Shown: in pieces, positions 42,326-50,485 of the stretch
How the letters are laid out: each line of letters opens with the position of its first letter
How positions within the stretch are numbered: the first letter of the stretch is position 1
From: Actinomycetota bacterium
Lineage (GTDB): Bacteria; Actinomycetota; Acidimicrobiia; Acidimicrobiales; JAJPHD01
DNA: 64,000 nucleotides
Assembly (NCBI GenBank): GCA_021325455.1
Contig: JAJPHD010000008.1
Coordinates: 78,493-142,492, forward strand
Direction: 5' to 3'
Position numbers and translations under genes: made by a program
Notes under the pieces: model-generated
What the model saw: only the letters and a program-made list of their open reading frames with translations
Database searches by the model: none
What the model was told of the DNA's origin: nothing

Positions 42326-43984
42326 CTACTCCACCATGGCCGCCACGTTGGGGGCGGCGCGGGGGCGAGGGGCCGGGGGGGAGGCCACGTTGGCCACATG
42401 GCGGTCGTAGAGGTGGACCTTGGCCGGCACGGCGAAGGGGGCAGCCAGGTTGACCACCAGGCACTCCCCCGGCATCAGCGTCTGGATCTCGGGACCGAGG
42501 GCGGACAGGTCCTGCTTGGACGAACCCCTCAGGATGGAGCGGTCCTTCTCATCGGCCAGCCCGAGGATGAAGAACGTGTTGAGCTGGCTGAGGAGCTCGT
42601 CGTCGAGGAGCTTGGGCTGCTGGGTGATGGCGCAGATCCCCACCTTGAACTTCCGCCCCTCCCGGGCCAGGCGGGGGAACACGTTGGACTCTCGGTCCTT
42701 GCTCGCCGACAGCACCCGCTGGGCCTCCTCCAGGACCACGGCGACCACGGGCAGACGCTCGTGACCGGCGGGGTCCTCCAGGTAGGCGCTGGACCAGGCG
42801 TCGAGCACCCGCCGGGTGAGGAACGAGGCCACCAGGACCTCCTCGGTGGAGGCCAGCCCGCTCACGTCGATCAGCACCACCCGCCCGTCCCGCAGGTCTT
42901 GGAGGACGGCCGATCCCACTGACACGGCCGGGTCGGTGGAGATGCAGGACAGCCCCACGATGCGCCGGGCCCGACGCTGGGTCACCTGCAAGGTGTTGAG
43001 GGCCACCCGGCCGGAGAGCTCGGCGTCCCGGAAGCCGGCCAGGTCCTCCACCCGGGCGAAATCTGCCAGCCAGGAGAGCCCTTCGGCCCGGTAATGGCGT
43101 TCCAGCTCGAAGAGGGCCTCCTCCTGGGGTCGGGTCCAGTCGTGGGCGGTGCGCAGGTCGTCCACGCTCAACTCGCCCAGGCTGACGCTCAGGCTGGTGG
43201 TGCCCGGGAGGGACCGGGCGGCATAGGTACGCAGGCGCTCGGCGGCCCACGGGTGGCGGGACAGGGCGGCGCGGTACTCGCCGTGCGGGTCCACGATGAG
43301 CAGCCCGTAACGGCCCTGCCTGGTCATGACCGCGCCGGCCAGCACCTGCATGAGGTTGGACTTGCCCATCCCGGTGGTGGCGAAGATGCCGACATGGCTG
43401 GCCAGGGTCTCCCCCGGGATCCCGACCTCCACCTCCACCTCGGACTCACCGCTTCGCAGCCAACCAACGGTCAGGTCGCCCATCCTGCCTCGCAGGAAGG
43501 CGAAGTCAGCCGGCTCCGGCGAGACCACCCGGGAGAACTGGGTGGGGAGGCTCTTGGGCTTGAGGAAGGAGCGCCCGTCGGGTGACAGGTACCCGAGGCA
43601 GCGGCACTCGGCCACCCGGTAGGTGCGCCGGCCGGCGTCGTGGAGGGGATGGGCCCCGCTCTCCCCCAAGGTGTCATCGACTAGGAGGGTGCCTGCCACC
43701 CGCTCCGCCCATCCGGGCTCCCGGTGCTCGCTCCCATAGGTCACGTCCACCACCCGGAACAGGTACCGCCGCCCGGTCCCCTCGTCCACCCCGACCAGCA
43801 GCTCACCCAGGAACAGGTCCTCGTCGGGGGCGGCCCGGAACACGGCCTCGAGCACGTTGCGCCCGAACAGCCGGCCCCTGGTGGCGTCCCGGGGCCCCGG
43901 CCTGTCCGGTATGGCGCCCAGGCCCGCTCCAGGGGCGTCCATGGCCGTCCCATCAGCACTCATGCCCGCTCCATCAGGACTCAT
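42326..43984 (-). CDS. herA: HerA-type DNA translocase (HAS-barrel plus FtsK-like ATPase)
   Basis: A 552-residue hexameric DNA-pumping ATPase. The N-terminal 170 residues are beta-rich, fitting the HAS barrel. Walker A is IFATTGMGKSNLMQVLAGAV near residue 200, the first acidic strand LLIVDPHGEYRAALSRHP follows, and Walker B is VVAVVLEEAQRVLSASKDRE near 410. The sensor region AITQQPKLLDDELLSQLNTF and the C-terminal GECLVVNLAAPFAVPAKVHL are HerA-specific. ATG 43984 overlaps the nurA stop (ATGA); a second in-frame ATG 21 bases on is part of a tandem duplication. HerA-NurA resect DNA ends after Mre11-Rad50. Confidence 0.9.
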   Translation of the reverse strand: MSPDGAGMSADGTAMDAPGAGLGAIPDRPGPRDATRGRLFGRNVLEAVFRAAPDEDLFLGELLVGVDEGTGRRYLFRVVDVTYGSEHREPGWAERVAGTLLVDDTLGESGAHPLHDAGRRTYRVAECRCLGYLSPDGRSFLKPKSLPTQFSRVVSPEPADFAFLRGRMGDLTVGWLRSGESEVEVEVGIPGETLASHVGIFATTGMGKSNLMQVLAGAVMTRQGRYGLLIVDPHGEYRAALSRHPWAAERLRTYAARSLPGTTSLSVSLGELSVDDLRTAHDWTRPQEEALFELERHYRAEGLSWLADFARVEDLAGFRDAELSGRVALNTLQVTQRRARRIVGLSCISTDPAVSVGSAVLQDLRDGRVVLIDVSGLASTEEVLVASFLTRRVLDAWSSAYLEDPAGHERLPVVAVVLEEAQRVLSASKDRESNVFPRLAREGRKFKVGICAITQQPKLLDDELLSQLNTFFILGLADEKDRSILRGSSKQDLSALGPEIQTLMPGECLVVNLAAPFAVPAKVHLYDRHVANVASPPAPRPRAAPNVAAMVE

Positions 43985-44001
43985 GCCCGCTCCATCAGCC
44001 G
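43939..44001. repeat. Three 21-bp tandem units at the nurA/herA junction
   Basis: Units 43981-44001 and 43960-43980 agree in their first 18 bases (TCATGCCCGCTCCATCAG), and 43939-43959 is a diverged third copy (16 of 21). On the coding strand each unit carries GGAG-like sequence and an ATG, so the stop/start overlap of nurA and herA is duplicated in the herA frame. Confidence 0.85.
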
Positions 44002-45015
44002 ATGCCGATCGGCGAAACAGCGCTCTCGCTGCGCCAGCCCTACTCCCACTCGCTCGAGGTGCTCGTCCAGGGCCATGCGGGCCTCCGTCCGGACCCATCC
44101 CGGGCAGCCAGCCAGGCGGTCCGCCACCGACAAGGGGTAGGGATAGCCCGGGAAGGCGGCATCGTCTGCGGTGGCCGCCACCATGCCCAACGCAGTCTGG
44201 GGATCAAGGCCCAGGGGAAGGCGATGGGGCAGGTCCACCCGGAAGGCGAAGCGGGCGGCAGGATCCAACCGGGCCACCGTCACGCTGAGGGCAGGCTCCA
44301 CCCCCTCGGCGGTTGCTGCCACCCGGGCCCACCAGCACGCTCGGCCCCCCAACCCGGGGTCTGCCTCAGCTTCGGCCTCCAGCTGGCCGACCAGGGGCAC
44401 ACCGCCGCGCGACAAGCCGGAGTGCTTGGTCACTCCGGCGACCAGGACCCCCCGCTCCGCGGCCCGGCCCAGGAACTGAGCCACCCAGGTCCCGGGAATA
44501 CGCCAGTCCGGCTGGAGGTCGCCGTCCATGAGGACCAGCGCACCCGGCTCCGCCTCCTCCACGGTCCGGGCCAGCAGCTCCCACTCACCGGCATCCCGCA
44601 GCAGGTTGGCGTCCAAGGGAGCATCGGGAGACAGCTCCAGCCCCAGCTCGGCCAACCAGGCCCGGGCCGGCCCGTCGTCACCTCCGCCGAGGAGGTAGGC
44701 ACGAAGCTGGCCCTCCTCCTCCTCGACAGGCTGCCCGCACCGCCACCTGGCTCGGGCCGCCCTCACCACCACCACGGCCAGGCACCGACCGTCGGCCACC
44801 GTGGCCTGCCCCCCGTCTATCCCCCACACCTCGGCCGGGCGCGGCCCCCTGGCGAGGGGTCGGAGCCGTGCCTCCGCGTCGGGAACCAGGCCGGCGTGGC
44901 CGGTGCCCCCCAGCCGCCCTGCACCCCCCGCCAGCAGGCTGGCGAGCCGGTACGCCACCGCCTCGATGGTCTCCGCTCCACCCACGCCTCCCAGCCTGCC
45001 AGGAGGGTGTGACAC
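43981..45015 (-). CDS. nurA: NurA-domain nuclease
   Basis: A 344-residue protein of the NurA family, a 5'-3' and endonuclease working with HerA. The first acidic motif is VWGIDGGQATVADGRCLAVV near residue 65 (usually DGS), the second VLMDGDLQPDWRIPGTW near 160, and the lysine motif VTKHSGLSRGG follows near 190; a C-terminal YPYPLSVADRLAGC helix resembles the family end. The match rests on motif order and on the herA neighbour. The start is GTG 45013-45015. It is first in the operon and divergent from a membrane-anchored propeller gene, with only 27 bases between starts. Confidence 0.82.
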   Translation of the reverse strand: MSHPPGRLGGVGGAETIEAVAYRLASLLAGGAGRLGGTGHAGLVPDAEARLRPLARGPRPAEVWGIDGGQATVADGRCLAVVVVRAARARWRCGQPVEEEEGQLRAYLLGGGDDGPARAWLAELGLELSPDAPLDANLLRDAGEWELLARTVEEAEPGALVLMDGDLQPDWRIPGTWVAQFLGRAAERGVLVAGVTKHSGLSRGGVPLVGQLEAEAEADPGLGGRACWWARVAATAEGVEPALSVTVARLDPAARFAFRVDLPHRLPLGLDPQTALGMVAATADDAAFPGYPYPLSVADRLAGCPGWVRTEARMALDEHLERVGVGLAQRERCFADRHRLMERA

Positions 45016-45042
45016 TTACAAGCATGTGGTTCGGCGTCCAAT

Positions 45043-46667
45043 GTGGAGGTGACGCCTAGGGCCCGGGCCCCGGAGCCCCTCCTGGTCGAGGTCGTGGTCG
45101 GGAACCCGGCCGGCGGCCACGGAGCATCCCCGGGCCCGGCGGAGGGGATCACCGGCCGTCGCCATCGGCACCGGGGATGGGCGGCGTTCGCCGCCCTCGT
45201 CGTCCTCCTGGGCGGCCTGGCGGCTGCCGGCCCCCTCAGCCGGAGGGTGGAGAGGGGTGAGCTCCGCCGGCTGGAGGCCCAGTGGTCCACAGCCGTGGCA
45301 CTCGACCTGGACCGCACGGCCTTGTCCGGCACCCTGGCCGGCCTAGCCGTGCCCTCCGACCGCGCCCTGGTCACCAGGGCGGACCGGGCCCTCAGAGCTG
45401 AGGAGGCCCGCCGCCTGGGAGTCCTAGAGGCCCAGGTGCGCTCGGACGGGGCCCTCGGCCACCGGCTGGCGACCATCCGCTCGGCCCTGGAGCAAGCAGT
45501 GGGGGCCCTGCGCGCCGACCTCCTCCCCGGGCGCTCCCCCCGGGCCGGCGCTGCCGTCAACCGGCTGAGCTCGCTCATGGCCGCGGGCCGACAGGCTCTG
45601 GGCGTCACCGCCCCGCCACCTGGGTCCCGGGCCCGCCTGAGATCGGCCGGGGCTGCGCTCGCCCACCTGCACCACTACCTGGACAGCCGGACCGGCGATG
45701 ACCTGCTCCTGGTCAACGGGGCCACGCCACCCCGGGTGGTGGAGGTGGACCGCAGCCGGGTCGGGGAGGCAGACCTCGGCCTCGGCCCTGGCGCCGCCGT
45801 TTCGGCCATCGTGCCCAGAGCCGGCTTCTTGGCGGTGCTGGTCGAGGCCAGCCCCATGGGGGGGAACCTGTGGCGGGTCCCCCTCCGCCGAGGCGGCCAC
45901 CCGAGGCTGCTGGCCCGGGGGGTCGAGAACGTCCTCCCGGCCGGCCCGCCCGACGCCGTGTGGACCCAGGACGCCGGGAGCCGCTTCAGGGAGGTCGATG
46001 GGGCCGGGCGGGTCCTCCTCGGCCCGGGGACCCTCAGGACCCCCCGGTGCTGCCTCTACCCCTACGAGTACCTGACCCAGGTCGTGAGCGTCGGTCCCTA
46101 CCTGGCCTACAGCTTCGGCTCACCCGGCCCGGGCGTGGCCACGCGGGGGCTGGAGCTGTGGAACCCTGCCAACGGTGCCTCCCACCTGGTGGCCCGGGGC
46201 TGCGCCGACCCGCTGGCGGGAGAGGGGGACCTGCTGGCCTGGATGACCTGCTCCCGCCTCCCGGCCCTCCACGTGACGAACCTGGCCTCCGGCCTGACCC
46301 TGTCCGTAGGGGACCCCGCCGGCCTCCGGCCCGACCCGGTCGCCGCCTTCTCCCCTAACCACAGGTGGCTGGCGACCGAGATGACCAACTCCACCTCCAC
46401 CAGGTCGGTCCTGGCGCTGGTGGACACCGCGACCGGCCGCCTACGCCTCATAGGCGGGGCCACCCCGGACCCTTCGCAGCCCGTCCTGGCGTGGTCCCCC
46501 CACGGGCGGCGGGTCTACTTCCTCGGTGCCGATCAGGCGGCGCCGGTGGCAACCTACGGGCTGGGAACGAGCGATGCCCTCGACCTGCGCTATCACGGCA
46601 CCCCACCCGAGCCGGGGATCGTCAGCCAGCCCCTGGTGGTCCTGTCTGCCGGTAAGCTCAGCAGCGG

Positions 46668-46674
<7 letters not shown>
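45043..46674 (+). CDS. Membrane-anchored beta-propeller-like protein of unknown function
   Basis: A 543-residue protein. After 45 basic cytoplasmic residues comes one transmembrane helix, WAAFAALVVLLGGLAAAGPL. Residues 70-190 are helical, possibly a coiled coil, and residues 200-540 have repeated strand pairs such as LWRVPLRRGGHPRLL, LELWNPANGASHLVARG and RVYFLGADQAAPVATYGLG, like a WD40/YVTN-type propeller outside the cell. No catalytic motif is seen and I recognise no family. GTG 45043 or 45049 may be the start. Its last codons run into the 5' stem of rnpB. Confidence 0.7.
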
Positions 46675-47024
<350 letters not shown>

Positions 47025-47047
47025 CTTTCAGGCCTCTGACAGGTTCT

Positions 47048-47400
47048 TCACTCCCCTACCTCCTCCCCGTGACCTGCGACTGACACATGAGCACCGAGCA
47101 CCGGGTCCGCCGCTGCCCTGGTGCGGTCGTCGTCCTCGGGCCACAGATGGCCATAGACGTCGAGCGCCATTTGGGCTGACGTGTGGCCCAGGCGGGACTC
47201 ACGACCCTGAGCGACTCCCGGGCCCGGATGAGGACCGAGGCGTAAAGGTGCCGGAGCTGGTGGTAGCCATCTCCGGTAGCGATGCCGAGCGGGCCGGCTG
47301 CCGACATCCAGGCTTCGGAGAAGGTCGTGCGGCGTACCGGCCCGCCCCGGGGCCCCCGTGAACACCAGGCCCTCCGGGCCCAGTCCAAATCAACGGACGT
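47048..47400 (-). pseudogene. Tyrosine recombinase (phage integrase) C-terminal remnant
   Basis: The C-terminal catalytic part of a site-specific recombinase is spread over different frames. One frame carries RTTFSEAWMSAAGPLGIATG then DGYHQLRHLYASVLIRA (box II, HxLRH). After an apparent one-base loss near 47200, the next frame carries RLGHTSAQMALDVYGHLWPE with the catalytic Tyr, then DDDRTRAAADPVLG. A further shift upstream separates DLDWARRA from LVFTGAP. The N-terminal and central parts are absent. It sits directly beside the rnpB att copy, where integrases usually lie. Confidence 0.85.
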
Positions 47401-47469
47401 GAGCAGCCAGCTCCTCTACGACGAGGTCGGCCACCGGGATGGTCCCGGGTCTCCCAGGTGCTGTCCCCA

Positions 47470-48081
47470 TTACCGCCCCGACCCTCGGCTGAGAAGCTCG
47501 GCCGGCACCACTATGACCGGGAGGGGCTCCTGGGTCTCGTAGGCCTCGTGACCCGAGACCCGGCCCTGCTCCTCGTAGGTGTCATCCACCAGCTGCAGCA
47601 CTGTCAGGCTGGGCTCGGCCGGGTCGACGATCCAGTACCAGGCGGCGCCGCCCTCGGCGTAGATGCGCCGCTTCTCGTGCATGTCCCGCCCCCGCCCGTA
47701 GGGGGAGAGGACCTCGACCACCAGGGCCGGCCGCCCTACCACGGCCCGCTTGGTGACGTTCTCGGGTGAGGCCACGATCAAGTCGGGCTCGGGCACCTGG
47801 CCGGGCCCGATGCGCCAGGCCATGGGAGAGGGGAAGACCTCCAGCCCACAGTCGCGCGCCGGTGGATGAAGAAGGAGGATCAGCTCGCGGACGGCTCGCT
47901 GGTGGTCCGTGTCCGGGGGCGGGGTCATGACGATGGCACCGTCTAGCACCTCGTAGCGGTTGCCGTCGTCCGGCGTGCCGTCGAGGTCCTCCAGGTCCAA
48001 CGCCCGGTCGAGCACCGTCTCCACCCCACCAGCATGCCAGGTCCGCTCCCCCCAGACGGCACCTGACGTGTCAGCCCTCAT
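47470..48081 (-). CDS. Uma2 family endonuclease-like protein (DUF820)
   Basis: A 203-residue PD-(D/E)XK-fold protein. The N-terminal NRYEVLDGAIVMTPPPDTDH, then EPDLIVASPENVTKRAVVGR and PALVVEVLSPYGRGRDMHEK (E-x-LS with catalytic residues) and YWIVDPAEPSLTVLQL give a clear Uma2 match. These genes are very common in cyanobacteria and some actinobacteria; the biological function is unclear. ATG 48081 is chosen for family length. It is the only intact gene inside the rnpB-flanked remnant element, so it was probably cargo. Confidence 0.85.
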   Translation of the reverse strand: MRADTSGAVWGERTWHAGGVETVLDRALDLEDLDGTPDDGNRYEVLDGAIVMTPPPDTDHQRAVRELILLLHPPARDCGLEVFPSPMAWRIGPGQVPEPDLIVASPENVTKRAVVGRPALVVEVLSPYGRGRDMHEKRRIYAEGGAAWYWIVDPAEPSLTVLQLVDDTYEEQGRVSGHEAYETQEPLPVIVVPAELLSRGSGR

Positions 48082-48279
48082 GGCCGCAGCTCCGGCCTGG
48101 CTCCCTGGTCCGGCTCGATCTCGGCTGCCCTGGTCCCTTGCAGTTGGCTCCCAGGTAAGCCGAGCTTCGGGTCCCCCCCACCACCCGACCTCCCGGGGCC
48201 AGGCGAACGCTCGTGAGTTGAGGACCAACTGAGGACTGGCGCACCTGGATCGGGGTAAAAGTCCTGGTCAGCCCGTTCG

Positions 48280-48313
48280 GGACAGAATCCCGCCTACAGG
48301 TCGGCTCACCGTC
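48280..48313. repeat. Attachment-site direct repeat (copy 2)
   Basis: It repeats the last part of rnpB (46992-47025) at 33 of 34 bases, with no other RNase P RNA sequence around it. It marks the far end of the remnant element. The 198 bases between it and the Uma2 start hold nothing else that I recognise. Confidence 0.8.
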
Positions 48314-48338
48314 CCCCCCTCCGGCCGAGGCCCCTTGC

Positions 48339-49724
48339 CTACGCCTCTAGCAGCCCGTACCTCGAAGCGTTGGGCTCGTAGTCGTCGTCGACAGCGATGA
48401 CCCGCCGCCCGGCGGCGTCAAGGATGGACGCCGCGACCGAGGCCCGGTAACCACTGGCGCAGTGGACCCACACCTGCCCGTCGGGCACCTCATCGAGCCG
48501 CTGAGGAAGCTCGTGGATGGGGATGTGCACGGCCTCAGGTATGTGGGATGCGTCCCACTCCTGGTTCCGCCTGACGTCGAGGACCACCACGTCCCCCCCT
48601 CGGCGGGCGGCAGCCAGGTCGGCGAAGGAGGCCGTGGCGAAGCTGGCCGGTCCCTGACCGGGGGCCCAGTCCTCAGGAGTGCCGGTTGCCGCCGCCGACG
48701 GCCGGTCGATGCCAATGCGGACCAGCTCGCGCTGGGCCTCGGCCACCTGCTCGGCACTCTCGCCGAGCAGGGTCAGGGGGGCGCCCCAAGGCATCAGCCA
48801 ACCCAGGTAGGTGGCCAGGTTGCCGTCGATCCCGAAGTTGAAGCTGCCCTGCAGGTGGCCCTCGGCGAAGGCGCGCCGGTGGCGGAGGTCCACCACCCAC
48901 TCACCGGCCTCGAGCCGGCGCCGCAGCTCCTGCGGGTCAGCCACGGCCGGCGGTGACAGGTCCGGGGCCTCGGGTCCGGCGGCGTTGAGCTCGCCCATGT
49001 GGGCGTAGTAAGCGGGATAGGCGTCCAGGCCGGCAAGGAGCTCGGACACGAACTCGTCCTCCTCCTTGGTCAGAGCCGGGTTCACCCGGGCCTCGGCAGC
49101 GATGGTCGAGGAGTCCCCGCTGGGCGGGGAGGCGGAGCAGAAGCTGCCGAATCCGTGCGTGGGGTAGATGGCGACCTCGGGGGGAAGCTGGGCAGCCAGG
49201 CGATGGGCCGAGGCGTACTGGGCATGGGTGAGGGCTACGGTGTGCTCGGGAGCGACAAGGTCGGTGCGGCCCACGGTGCCCAGCAGCAGGGACCCGCCTG
49301 TGAACACCGCCACCGGGCGGTGGTCGGCAGCCAGCACGTAGGACACGTGGTGGAGGGTATGGCCGGGAGTGGCGACCACCTGGAGGCTCAGGCGGTCGCC
49401 GACCTCGATGGCATCTCCATCGGCCGCCGTTTGGCGCTCGAAGAGGACCTCCGCCTCGGCAGGCACCAGGTAGCTGGCACCCGTGAGACGCGAGAGCGCC
49501 AGCCCGCCGGTTACGTAGTCGTTGTGCAGGTGCGTCTCGGCCACATGGGTCACCTCCACCCCGAGCTCCGCAGCCAGGGCCAGCACCCGGTCGATGTCCC
49601 GCTGGGGGTCGACAACGAGTCCGACCCGCCCATCGCTGACCAGATAGCTGCGATCCCCGAGGGTCGGGGTCTCGATGGGGACGATCTTGAGGTCGAAGCC
49701 CAGCTCGTTGCTGTCCGTGCTCAT
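48339..49724 (-). CDS. MBL-fold / double rhodanese protein, persulfide dioxygenase-like
   Basis: A 461-residue protein. The N-terminal metallo-beta-lactamase domain has VAETHLHNDYVTGGLALSR near residue 55 and VVATPGHTLHHVSYVLA near 110, as in ETHE1-type persulfide dioxygenases. However the position of the third iron ligand (Asp in the usual FTGD) is Gly in VFTGGSLLLGTVGRTDL. Two rhodanese domains follow: the first (VVDLRHRRAFAEGHLQGSF) lacks the active Cys, and the second has WVHCASGYRAS with Cys. It probably handles persulfide sulfur, releasing sulfite or transferring sulfane sulfur. ATG 49724 has GAGGAGGGG upstream and overlaps a leader ORF stop. An operator lies upstream. Confidence 0.85.
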   Translation of the reverse strand: MSTDSNELGFDLKIVPIETPTLGDRSYLVSDGRVGLVVDPQRDIDRVLALAAELGVEVTHVAETHLHNDYVTGGLALSRLTGASYLVPAEAEVLFERQTAADGDAIEVGDRLSLQVVATPGHTLHHVSYVLAADHRPVAVFTGGSLLLGTVGRTDLVAPEHTVALTHAQYASAHRLAAQLPPEVAIYPTHGFGSFCSASPPSGDSSTIAAEARVNPALTKEEDEFVSELLAGLDAYPAYYAHMGELNAAGPEAPDLSPPAVADPQELRRRLEAGEWVVDLRHRRAFAEGHLQGSFNFGIDGNLATYLGWLMPWGAPLTLLGESAEQVAEAQRELVRIGIDRPSAAATGTPEDWAPGQGPASFATASFADLAAARRGGDVVVLDVRRNQEWDASHIPEAVHIPIHELPQRLDEVPDGQVWVHCASGYRASVAASILDAAGRRVIAVDDDYEPNASRYGLLEA

Positions 49725-49834
49725 CCCCTCCTCCCCCAGCCAGGTCGCGCCCGGTGGCCCAACCCCGGCGTGCACCGGTGCCACCACATCCGCCTCGGCT
49801 GCCGCCGGCTCGGGGGCACGAGTTCGGTTGACAT
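49721..49834 (-). CDS. Short leader ORF coupled to the MBL-rhodanese gene
   Basis: ATG 49834 follows a perfect Shine-Dalgarno, AGGAGG, spaced 6 bases. The ORF encodes 37 residues, MSTELVPPSRRQPRRMWWHR then an Arg/Gly/Pro-rich tail with one Cys. Its TGA overlaps the ATG of the MBL-rhodanese gene (ATGA). The strong ribosome site followed by a coupled stop suggests a translated leader peptide; no homology is recognised and a function is only inferred. Confidence 0.45.
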   Translation of the reverse strand: MSTELVPPSRRQPRRMWWHRCTPGLGHRARPGWGRRG

Positions 49835-49852
49835 AGCCACCTCCTGAAGGCA

Positions 49853-49866
49853 TACCCCTATGGGTA
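49853..49866. promoter_or_regulatory. CsoR/CstR-type operator 1 (upstream of MBL-rhodanese)
   Basis: TACCC-CTAT-GGGTA, arms of 5 bases around 4. It lies about 20 bases before the leader ORF start on the minus strand. The same architecture occurs at 49979-49992 and 50436-50449. Confidence 0.75.
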
Positions 49867-49978
49867 CAGTAGCCTACAGGCGCGGCACCGGCCTGGCCAC
49901 CCGACCGTCCTGCACCCACCGAGGTCGACACGGCCGGGTGCCGGGACGGTGCATATGGACCTCCACCCTGGCCCCTAC

Positions 49979-50320
<342 letters not shown>

Positions 50321-50326
50321 CCGGCA

Positions 50327-50342
50327 CCGCCCAATGGGGCGG
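50327..50342 (+). terminator. Stem-loop after the CstR-like gene
   Basis: A perfect CCGCCC-AATG-GGGCGG hairpin lies 6 bases after the stop. No T-tract follows, but it separates the regulator from the next transcription unit, which has its own operator. Confidence 0.5.
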
Positions 50343-50435
50343 GGCCGCCCGCCGGTGGAGCCGGCTCTCGGCCCCGGCACGCCAGGGGCAGGGGAGGCGG
50401 TGCGCCAGAGGGGCCCTCAGCGTTGGTGCCTACCA

Positions 50436-50449
50436 AACCCCGTAGGGTA
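50436..50449. promoter_or_regulatory. CsoR/CstR-type operator 3 (upstream of the Mo-enzyme operon)
   Basis: AACCC-CGTA-GGGTA, matching operators 1 and 2 except for the first base. It lies 36 bases before the TTG start of the FeS/NrfD gene. Confidence 0.65.
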
Positions 50450-50485
50450 GCCTGGCGGGAACGGGTCGCCATCGGGAGGTGAGGT

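Noticed and set aside
38782..45015. HerA-based antiphage defence system of the HerA-SIR2 or HerA-DUF4297 kind
   Set aside because: The partner gene has NurA motifs, and the operon contains sbcD and sbcC; no SIR2 or DUF4297 domain is visible.
47048..47400. Intact small proteins in place of the integrase remnant
   Set aside because: Recombinase motifs are split over frames with small indels, so two short frames are parts of one broken gene.
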